Positions 1 to 4,624 of a stretch of 5,973 bases of DNA are shown piece by piece. The stretch comes from Planctomycetota bacterium (GTDB lineage Bacteria; Planctomycetota; UBA1135; GCA-002686595), in the NCBI GenBank assembly GCA_021776885.1, contig JAJFFA010000590.1:1-5973 (forward strand), written 5' to 3'. Both the position numbers and the translations under genes were made by a program. The notes below the pieces were generated by a model that worked only from the letters and a program-made list of their open reading frames with translations, made no database searches and was not told the origin of the DNA. How positions within the stretch are numbered: position 1 is the first letter of the stretch; every line of letters starts with the position of its first letter.

Positions 1-774
1 CGTGCCTTCGAGCTCGTACAGCCGAGAGAAGTCGGCGGCGTCGAGGTCGGCGGGCGCGGCGTCGAACACGACGCGGCCCGCGCGCAGGCCGACGATGCGC
101 GGGAAGAGCGCGCGCGCCAGCTCGACGTCGTGCAGGCTCGCGACCAGCGTGCTGCCGCGGGCGGCGGTCACGTCGAGCAGGCGCTCCAGGAGGTCGCGGC
201 TACGCGTCGGGTAGACCGACGCGTCGGGCTCGTCGGCGAGCAAGGCCCGGGGCTCCTGCTTCAGGGCTCGGGCGATGGCGACGCGCTGGGCCTCCCCCCC
301 CGAGAGGCGGTCGGCGCGCTGGAAGAGCTTCTCGCCCACGCCGAGCCCCTCGAGCAGGGCGTGGACACCCTCGAGCTGTGCACGGGAGGGTGTCAGCATC
401 GAGCGCAACCCGGCGAAGAAGCCCTGCTGGCCGAGCCGGCCCGCGAGCACGTTCTGGCTCACACGCAAGCTAGGGACGAGGCAATGGTCCTGGTGCACGA
501 ATCCGAACTGCGCGCGCAACCTGCGGATCGCGCCGGCCCCGGCCTGCGACAGGTCGCGCCCGTCGACCCGCACCCGTCCGCTGCTGGCCCGCAGGCTCGC
601 GCCCAGCAGCCGCAGGAGCGTGGTCTTGCCCGCCCCACTGGGCCCCACCAGGGCCATCCGCTCCCCCGCCGCCACGCACAGGTCGACACCAGCCAGCGCG
701 GACACCCGCGCGTCGCGCGTCAGCTCGACGCCCACGCCGTCGAGCTCGAACGCGGCACCGGCCTGCGGCCTCAT
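1..774 (-). CDS. PhnC-type ABC transporter ATP-binding protein (partial, 3' end beyond the window)
   Basis: Cytoplasmic ATPase subunit that would power import of the ligand bound by the adjacent lipoprotein. I read 258 codons from the ATG at 774 with no stop before the left edge; PhnC-like ATPases are about this long, so only a few residues should be missing. Visible motifs in order are Walker A GPSGAGKTT (about residues 44-52), Q-loop Q95, signature LSGGEAQ (157-163), Walker B ending LLADEP with catalytic E182, and switch histidine H215 in SLHDVE. The start codon overlaps the stop of the binding-protein gene in an ATGA arrangement, so translation is probably coupled; I see no Shine-Dalgarno site. 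Odd point: the D-loop, usually S-L-D-P in this family, reads S-V-Y-P (186-189), losing the aspartate. The ABC ATPase call is certain. The substrate is inferred from the neighbour, so a phosphonate-specific name is not justified. Confidence 0.93.
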   Translation of the reverse strand, partial: MRPQAGAAFELDGVGVELTRDARVSALAGVDLCVAAGERMALVGPSGAGKTTLLRLLGASLRASSGRVRVDGRDLSQAGAGAIRRLRAQFGFVHQDHCLVPSLRVSQNVLAGRLGQQGFFAGLRSMLTPSRAQLEGVHALLEGLGVGEKLFQRADRLSGGEAQRVAIARALKQEPRALLADEPDASVYPTRSRDLLERLLDVTAARGSTLVASLHDVELARALFPRIVGLRAGRVVFDAAPADLDAADFSRLYELEGT

Positions 775-1685
775 CGGGGTCCGGGACCGCCTGCGCCGCG
801 CAGGAAGCCGAGCTCGCGGGCGACCTCGGCGATGCCCTGATACTCCGCGGCGGACACCTCGACCAGTCCCTCGGGCCGCTGCAGCGCCGCCAGCAGCTGC
901 GGCTCGGAGAGCTCGAGCAACGCCGCCTGGATCGCGTCCACGGTCCCGCTGCCGAAGTCGGTTTCGACCCGCGGATGCACGCTCCAGTTGTAGTCGGCGT
1001 ACTCCGGCGTGGTCCAGACGATGCGGCAGGTGTCCGCGTCGATGCGCCCCTCGGCCAGGAGCTGCTCGTAGGTCAGGTAGTTGATCGCGCCGACCTCGAA
1101 GGCCCCGGCGTTCACCAGCTCCGCCGTCTTGTCGTGGGCGCCCGAGAAGCCGACCTCGGCGAAGAACTCCTGGGGTGCGAGGGACGTCTCCGCGCGGATG
1201 AAGTACTCGGGCATCAGCCGTCCCGAGGTCGACTGGCGCGACCCGAAGGTGAAGCGCTTGCCGCGCAAGAGCTCCGTCGGAAAGGGGGCATGCGCTGCCC
1301 CGGCGGGCAGCGCGTGGGCGATGAAGTAGCTCTTGAAGGCAGGATCCAGGGCACCCTGGGCGATGGCCCGCGCCCCCTCGACGGCAGTCCGGGCCTGGAC
1401 CCCGGTCAGGCCGCCGAACCAGGCGAGCTGCACGTCCCCGTTCTTGAACATCTCGACGGAGGCCGAGTAGTCCGCGGTCGGCACGTACTCGACGGGCATC
1501 CCGAGCACGCCGGCCAGGTACTCGGCCAGGGGCTGGAAGCGCAGGTCCAGCTCGGTGGTGTCACTGTCGGGGATGGCCGTGAAGCGCAGCACGCCGGCCG
1601 AGCCCTCGCCCGGGCCACAGGCGCCAAGTGTGACGCAGAGCAGCAGGGCCAGGGCGAGCACGAAGTCAGGGTCAAGACGGCGCAT
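771..1685 (-). CDS. PhnD/SsuA-type ABC substrate-binding lipoprotein, resembling the putative selenate transporter subfamily
   Basis: A 304-residue ligand-binding lipoprotein. The N-terminus has basic residues, a hydrophobic stretch (about 8-19) and a lipobox L-G-A-C with the lipidated cysteine at residue 23. The mature part begins with the TAIPDSDTTEL segment (36-46), followed by VQLAWFGGLTGVQAR (85-99), KSYFIAH (118-124), FGSRQSTSGRLMPEYFIR (147-164), GFSGAHDKT (179-187) and TTPEYADYNWSVH (225-237). From memory these match the PhnD/SsuA/transferrin superfamily, and specifically the subfamily called putative selenate ABC transporter periplasmic binding protein, more closely than phosphonate PhnD. 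Selenate as ligand is only a family-level prediction. The frame stays open upstream to an ATG at 1853, but that would bury the signal peptide 56 residues inside, so I chose the ATG at 1685. No Shine-Dalgarno site is visible. The gene is first in a minus-strand operon with the ATPase gene, and divergent from marR. Confidence 0.9.
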   Translation of the reverse strand: MRRLDPDFVLALALLLCVTLGACGPGEGSAGVLRFTAIPDSDTTELDLRFQPLAEYLAGVLGMPVEYVPTADYSASVEMFKNGDVQLAWFGGLTGVQARTAVEGARAIAQGALDPAFKSYFIAHALPAGAAHAPFPTELLRGKRFTFGSRQSTSGRLMPEYFIRAETSLAPQEFFAEVGFSGAHDKTAELVNAGAFEVGAINYLTYEQLLAEGRIDADTCRIVWTTPEYADYNWSVHPRVETDFGSGTVDAIQAALLELSEPQLLAALQRPEGLVEVSAAEYQGIAEVARELGFLRGAGGPGPR

Positions 1686-1791
1686 CGATTTTCGAGGGTC
1701 GGGGGTCCTCGCCGCGGCCAGCGAGGCGATCTGGGTCGAGCAGGCTAGCCCAGGGCAGCCCGTCACTCCACGCCCAGGGGGATCCACACAC

Positions 1792-1806
1792 GGCGCCCAG
1801 GGCGCC
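1792..1806. repeat. Perfect GC-only palindrome, 7-base arms around one base
   Basis: GGCGCCC, a single A, then GGGCGCC. The arms are perfectly complementary, but a one-base loop cannot form a normal hairpin, so this reads better as a protein-binding dyad or a base-composition accident. A related pair of GGCGCC blocks occurs in the other divergent gap (5404-5420). Confidence 0.45.
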
Positions 1807-1824
1807 CGGGCCGGCCCCTCTCGC

Positions 1825-1836
1825 GTGGAATTCCAC
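1825..1836. promoter_or_regulatory. Perfect 12-base palindrome, possible operator
   Basis: GTGGAATTCCAC reads identically on both strands. It lies 44 bases before the marR start and its centre is about 24.5 bases from the centre of the second dyad (1844-1866). The position and AT-rich core fit an operator for the dimeric MarR protein encoded next to it. This is inference; the palindrome itself is directly visible. Confidence 0.45.
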
Positions 1837-1843
1837 CTTCCTC

Positions 1844-1866
1844 GTTGCCACACCTATCGTCGCAAC
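1844..1866. promoter_or_regulatory. 23-base imperfect dyad, candidate MarR operator
   Basis: The left arm GTTGCCAC (1844-1851) and right arm GTCGCAAC (1859-1866) are complementary at 7 of 8 positions around a 7-base centre. MarR-family dimers typically bind imperfect palindromes of roughly this size in their own promoters, often with TTGC/GCAA-like arms. The dyad sits between, and partly overlaps, the proposed -35 and -10 boxes, so a bound repressor would block polymerase. It ends 13 bases before the marR start codon. Confidence 0.5.
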
Positions 1867-1873
1867 TAACAAT
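1845..1873 (+). promoter_or_regulatory. Possible sigma-70-type promoter for marR-doxX
   Basis: A -35-like TTGCCA (1845-1850, 5 of 6 to TTGACA) is followed after 17 bases by a weak -10-like AACAAT (1868-1873, 4 of 6 to TATAAT). Transcription would then start around 1879-1882, at or within a few bases of the marR ATG, implying a leaderless or near-leaderless message. The -10 match is weak, so this is tentative. Confidence 0.3.
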
Positions 1874-1879
1874 GCGAGG

Positions 1880-2308
1880 ATGAGCCGCACGCGCCCCGAA
1901 CTCTCCCGCGATGCCTTCCTGGCGATCGCACGGGTCCAGGACCGCCTCTCGGGGGACTTCCAGCGGCTCTTCAAGACCCAGGGGCTCACGATCACGCAGC
2001 TCAATGCCCTGCGCATCCTGATCGGCGCCAAGCAGCCGATCCCCAGCCAGGTCGTGGGCGAGCGCCTGATCCAGCGCGTCCCCGACGTGACTCGCCTGCT
2101 CGACCGCATGGAGAAGGAGGGGCTCGTCGAGCGTACGCGCAGCCTGGAGGACCGACGTGTCGTCCTCGTCTCCGTGACCCCGGAGGGACGCCGGCGCAGC
2201 GCGCGCCTGACCCAGCCGACCCTGGCCCTGCACGAGCAGCAGATGAAGGCCCTCTCCGCAACGGAGCTGCGGCAGCTCGAGTCCCTGCTTGCCAGGCTCC
2301 TGGACTGA
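1880..2308 (+). CDS. MarR-family winged helix-turn-helix transcriptional regulator
   Basis: A 142-residue cytoplasmic DNA-binding protein, typical MarR length. N-terminal dimerisation helix about 9-33, LTITQLNALRIL (36-47) opening the DNA-binding domain, recognition helix around RVPDVTRLLDRMEKEG (66-81), and a beta-wing ERTRSLEDRRVVLVSVT (84-100) with the DRR motif characteristic of the family. A C-terminal helix (about 113-141) completes the dimer interface. MarR proteins usually repress themselves and nearby genes and release DNA on binding a small ligand or on thiol oxidation. This protein has no cysteine, so direct oxidation sensing is unlikely. GCGAGG lies immediately before the ATG with no spacer, so it is a poor ribosome site. 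doxX follows 70 bases downstream in the same direction and is the likeliest target; the divergent transporter operon is a second possibility. Confidence 0.93.
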   Translation: MSRTRPELSRDAFLAIARVQDRLSGDFQRLFKTQGLTITQLNALRILIGAKQPIPSQVVGERLIQRVPDVTRLLDRMEKEGLVERTRSLEDRRVVLVSVTPEGRRRSARLTQPTLALHEQQMKALSATELRQLESLLARLLD

Positions 2309-2378
2309 TCACCCGCCCGCCACGGGCCCCCCGCCCTGCCCATTGCCTGTTCCAACAACCTTCACCAATCCGGACACC

Positions 2379-2798
2379 ATGCAGCAACTCCAGACTTACC
2401 CCAACGCCGGCCTGTTCCTCACGCGGGTCATGCTCGCCGTCGTCTTCGTCTTCCATGGCAGCCAGAAGCTCTTCGGCCTCTTCGGGGGCCACGGCATCGA
2501 GGGCACCGCCGGCTTCTTCGAACAGATCGGTATGCCCTTCCCCACCGCCAGCGTCGTGCTCGCCGGAGGAACCGAGCTCCTCGGTGGCCTGGCCCTGGCC
2601 CTGGGCCTCTTCGCCCGCCCGGCCGCCCTGGGCCTCGCCGCGACGATGTTCGTCGCCGCCTTCAGCGCCCACACCGGCTTCGGCAGCCAGGACGGCGGCA
2701 TGGAGTACCCCCTGACCCTCGCGGTCCTGGCCCTGGCCCTGGCCCTGTCGGGCCCCGGTCGCTTCGCCCTGACCCCGCAGCGCTCCGCGCCGCACTAG
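2379..2798 (+). CDS. DoxX-family integral membrane protein
   Basis: A 139-residue inner-membrane protein with four predicted hydrophobic helices at roughly 11-25, 57-78, 81-97 and 111-126. DoxX landmarks include RVMLAVVFVFHGSQKLFG (16-33), GTELLGGLALALGLFARPAA (64-83) and GGMEYPLTLAV (106-116). The family is named after the thiosulfate:quinone oxidoreductase subunit of Acidianus, but most bacterial members have no proven reaction; some work with redox enzymes in oxidative stress. An in-frame ATG at 2289 would overlap the end of marR and add a proline-rich 30-residue tail before the first helix, so I chose the ATG at 2379, which is directly followed by family-like sequence. There is no visible Shine-Dalgarno site. 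Probably co-transcribed with and controlled by the upstream marR. Confidence 0.9.
   Translation: MQQLQTYPNAGLFLTRVMLAVVFVFHGSQKLFGLFGGHGIEGTAGFFEQIGMPFPTASVVLAGGTELLGGLALALGLFARPAALGLAATMFVAAFSAHTGFGSQDGGMEYPLTLAVLALALALSGPGRFALTPQRSAPH
2726..2747 (+). repeat. Short tandem hexamer repeat inside doxX
   Basis: CCTGGC is repeated three full times plus four bases. It encodes an alternating Leu-Ala run in the fourth membrane helix. Because the unit is six bases, gain or loss of a unit would keep the frame and change helix length by one Leu-Ala pair. A shorter similar run lies near 2588-2604. Confidence 0.7.
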
Positions 2799-2807
2799 GT
2801 TGTCTAG

Positions 2808-2825
2808 GCCTCCACGAAGGGAGGC
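2808..2825. terminator. Possible hairpin terminator after doxX
   Basis: GCCTCC and GGAGGC form a perfect 6-base stem around a 6-base loop, starting 10 bases after the doxX stop. No T-run follows on the plus strand, so it is not a classical intrinsic terminator; it may still act as a 3' end stabiliser or Rho-assisted site. Confidence 0.35.
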
Positions 2826-3079
2826 AGCCGTCGTCGTGACGAGGAGGTGTTGTCGGCGTCGCGGCTAGCACCGCGCGCCGTTCTCCCCCCTGCACGAGAG
2901 GCCTGCTGTCCCCTGGCTCTGGTAGCGAGCGCCGAGTTCTTGTCTAGCGCCGGGTCGCTGGGGCGCGAAGTTCTTGATTCCGGCGTAGGTATTTCCTGGA
3001 GATTGCTCGTCACGTTGCGCTGTCAGCGGCCGCCCGAGAAGCCCCCTCTCCGATCTCCAGGCCGCTCGTCTCGGCCGGC

Positions 3080-3110
3080 GTGAGCCCGAGAGCCGCCCCG
3101 CAAGGCTCAC
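3080..3110. repeat. Inverted repeat with 7-base arms
   Basis: GTGAGCC (3080-3086) and GGCTCAC (3104-3110) are perfectly complementary across a 17-base loop. It lies in the convergent gap, so it could form a hairpin in either transcript. No T-tract is adjacent and its role is unknown. Confidence 0.4.
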
Positions 3111-3223
3111 CTGACTACGGCCAGGCTGCGCTTGCGGAACGCCTCGTACGACCACGCCTACCGCACCCCCGAACGATCTCGAGCAGCTCAGCGCTTGTTT
3201 CAGGCTTGGCGGCCTGGTGGGGA

Positions 3224-3865
3224 TCAGCGCGCCGGGCGGCTGCCCAGTGCGGCGCGCAGCAGGGCGTGTTCGTCCCCGACCAGCGCCTCCGCGCTCCCGG
3301 GAGGGACGCGGGCTCCGGCTTGCACCAGGGCGCGCAGGGCGCCGGGGATCCCGTCGCGGCGACCCTGGGTCCCGTTGTGCCAGCCGTGCAGTCCCCACTG
3401 CAGCGGCGTGCATTCGTACTCGTCGTCGACCGCGTCCAGGTTCGCGCCCGCGGCGACCAGGGCCGGGGTCAGGCGCTCGAGGCCCATGATCGCCGCCCAG
3501 TGCAGGGCGCCCGCGCCGAAGAGCCCCGTCGGGGTCACGTCCACGCCCTGCGCGACCAGGCGCAGGCCGACGGCCTCGGCGCCCAGGCTGGCGGCCGTGA
3601 TCAGGAAGGTGTCGCCGGAGCGGGCGTACGCACGCTGCGGGTCGGCCCCCGCCGCGAGCAAGACTTCGGCCAGGGCGAGCCCCTGCTCCTGGGTCGCCAG
3701 CCCGCGGAACACGGCATCGCAGACGAAGTGCAGCGGCGGGACGACGTTCTTGCCCCCGGCGCCCCAGCGCACCTCGGCATCCCGGCAGGCGGGGTCGGCG
3801 GCGATCAGCGAGCGCAGGGCTTCGGGGTCGGCGGCCTCGATGGCCGCGCGCACTGCATCCGTCAT
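3224..3865 (-). CDS. Ankyrin-repeat protein
   Basis: A 213-residue, apparently cytoplasmic protein with no signal peptide. It opens with a helical pair (DAVRAAIEAADPEALRSLIA, 3-22) and continues with about four degenerate ankyrin repeats: PPLHFVCDAV to LLAAGADPQ (43-77), SGDTFLITAA to LVAQGVDV (83-110), GAGALHWAAIMG to LVAAGANLD (117-144) and CTPLQWGLHGW to LVQAGARV (152-187). The G-A-[DN]/G-A-R turns and LHWAA/TPLxW cores are clear. Ankyrin repeats bind other proteins, but no enzymatic domain or named partner can be read here. In-frame ATGs at 3886 and 3955 would add 7 or 30 residues; I prefer 3865 because MTDAVRAAIEAAD fits the start of the first helix. None of the three has a good Shine-Dalgarno site. 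It lies 108 bases after the redoxin gene on the same strand, so co-transcription is possible but not shown. Confidence 0.82.
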   Translation of the reverse strand: MTDAVRAAIEAADPEALRSLIAADPACRDAEVRWGAGGKNVVPPLHFVCDAVFRGLATQEQGLALAEVLLAAGADPQRAYARSGDTFLITAASLGAEAVGLRLVAQGVDVTPTGLFGAGALHWAAIMGLERLTPALVAAGANLDAVDDEYECTPLQWGLHGWHNGTQGRRDGIPGALRALVQAGARVPPGSAEALVGDEHALLRAALGSRPAR

Positions 3866-3973
3866 GGGTCGTGGCCTGCTAGACATGAGACAAGCGCTCA
3901 GCTCCTCGGGTTCGTTCGGGGGTGGATGTGCGCGGCGAACTGAGGCAAGGGACACCTCGACGATAGGCGGAAT
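3866..3973 (-). other. Short gap between the redoxin and ankyrin genes
   Basis: A 108-base gap on the minus strand. No clear promoter or T-tract terminator is visible. The open frame of the ankyrin gene extends into it as far as 3955, leaving open a longer ankyrin-protein N-terminus. Confidence 0.4.
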
Positions 3974-4618
3974 TCACATGTCGGACGCTCCCGCTTCTGC
4001 GGCGGGAGTGCTGGCGAGCAGCGCGTTGATCGCTCGTTCGAGCTGGGCGAGGTCGTCTCCGACGAACTCAGGACCCGGATGCACGTACCGGACCACTCCG
4101 CTGCGGTCCAGGAGGAACGACGAGCTGGTCGCGCGCGAGCGTTCGGGCCAGATCGCGCGTAGCGAGGCCCAGTAGGGGTCGAGCGCCAGAAGGCCGGTGT
4201 AACCCAGGCGCTCCGCTGCGGCCCGAACGGTGTCCTTGTCCACGTCGCGCGCCGGTTTGGGATGGTACACGCCGACGGTTTCGAAGCCGCGCGCTCGGTA
4301 GCGTTCGCGCAGCGCTTCGATCTCGGGTAGCGAGCGCTCACAGAAGCGGCACGTGTCGGTCCAGAAACGCACCAGCGTCGCGCGCGGCGTCTCGGGTGTG
4401 CCGAAGGAGACGGGCGTACCGACCCATCCTGTGGGCAGCAGGCTAGCCACATTGCGCCCGACGACCTCATTGCCGTCCCGCGGCGTAGGCATTCCAGTAT
4501 CGGCTTCGCGCTCGTTCCCGTTGCAAGCAGCGAGGACGAGCGCGAGTGGCATTACGACGAAGGCCATCCACTGGACGCGCATCGTTCCGATTGTACGTGC
4601 GGAGACGATACGGCTCAT
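3974..4618 (-). CDS. TlpA/redoxin-like thiol-disulfide oxidoreductase lipoprotein
   Basis: A 214-residue exported lipoprotein with a thioredoxin fold. A hydrophobic stretch (about 18-31) ends in the lipobox L-A-A-C, with lipidated cysteine C32 followed by a short linker. The redox domain begins near residue 60; LVRFWTDTCRFCERSLPEI (82-100) holds the active-site C-R-F-C (C90, C93), followed by the TlpA-like FETVGVYHP strand (112-120) and SSFLLDRSGVVRYVHPGPEF (166-185). Such proteins reduce or shuffle disulfides of exported partners or of cytochrome c biogenesis factors. At the position where most thioredoxin folds have the cis-proline before the FLxD strand, I read serine (S165, in RATSSSFLLD). 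An internal ATG at 4582 would place the lipobox cysteine at residue 20, a more usual distance; I give the ATG at 4618 because it lies only 6 bases after the upstream stop, suggesting coupled translation. Neither start has a good Shine-Dalgarno site. Confidence 0.88.
   Translation of the reverse strand: MSRIVSARTIGTMRVQWMAFVVMPLALVLAACNGNEREADTGMPTPRDGNEVVGRNVASLLPTGWVGTPVSFGTPETPRATLVRFWTDTCRFCERSLPEIEALRERYRARGFETVGVYHPKPARDVDKDTVRAAAERLGYTGLLALDPYWASLRAIWPERSRATSSSFLLDRSGVVRYVHPGPEFVGDDLAQLERAINALLASTPAAEAGASDM
3988..4008. repeat. GC-rich hairpin in the last codons of the redoxin gene
   Basis: CTCCCGC (3988-3994) and GCGGGAG (4002-4008) form a perfect 7-base stem with a 7-base loop, ending 12 bases before the redoxin stop codon on the minus strand. 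No T-run follows. It may stabilise or attenuate the transcript ahead of the ankyrin gene, or merely reflect the Ala-rich C-terminal codons. Confidence 0.4.
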
Positions 4619-4624
4619 GCAGTT

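Larger units (their letters stand above)
1686..1879. promoter_or_regulatory. Divergent intergenic region between the ABC lipoprotein gene and marR
   Basis: A 194-base gap between two divergently transcribed genes, so it should hold promoters for both. The half nearest the transporter gene is very GC-rich. The half nearest marR (about 1825-1875) is clearly AT-richer and holds two dyad-symmetric sequences and a possible sigma-70-like promoter facing marR, listed separately. I could not pick a convincing promoter for the minus-strand operon. Confidence 0.6.
2799..3223. other. 425-base convergent intergenic region without a recognisable gene
   Basis: The gap lies between the 3' ends of doxX (plus) and the ankyrin-repeat gene (minus). 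Short open frames cross it on both strands, but their translations are Arg/Ser/Pro/Ala-rich with no domain, helix pattern or signal peptide, as expected of chance frames in GC-rich DNA. I see no tRNA and no transposase remnant. It contains a 6-base-stem hairpin just after doxX, a 7-base inverted repeat at 3080-3110, and two copies of AGTTCTTG 34 bases apart (2935-2942 and 2969-2976). A stretch around 2965-3015 is less GC-rich than its surroundings. Confidence 0.6.

Noticed and set aside
130..1748. Long plus-strand open frames opposite the ABC transporter genes
   Set aside because: They are antisense shadows of strongly supported minus-strand genes with intact motifs; their translations are Arg/Pro/Gly/Ala-rich and show no domain.
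771..1853. Longer 360-residue version of the ABC lipoprotein starting at 1853
   Set aside because: It would place the signal peptide and lipobox about 56 residues inside the protein, and the extension is low-complexity and crosses the candidate operator region.
2001..2795. 264-codon minus-strand frame opposite marR and doxX
   Set aside because: Gly/Glu/Ala/Arg-rich shadow frame; the plus strand encodes clear MarR and DoxX proteins.
2965..2985. T-loop-like GTTCTTGATTCC suggesting a tRNA remnant
   Set aside because: No matching acceptor or anticodon stem lies around it and the T-loop consensus is broken.
2804..3013. Possible small gene of 69 codons on the minus strand in the convergent gap
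   Set aside because: No ribosome site, domain, hydrophobic segment or charge pattern beyond chance in GC-rich sequence.
3080..4175. Plus-strand open frames of 287 and 347 codons opposite the ankyrin and redoxin genes
   Set aside because: The minus-strand readings show ankyrin repeats and a CxxC redoxin, while the plus-strand readings are low-complexity.
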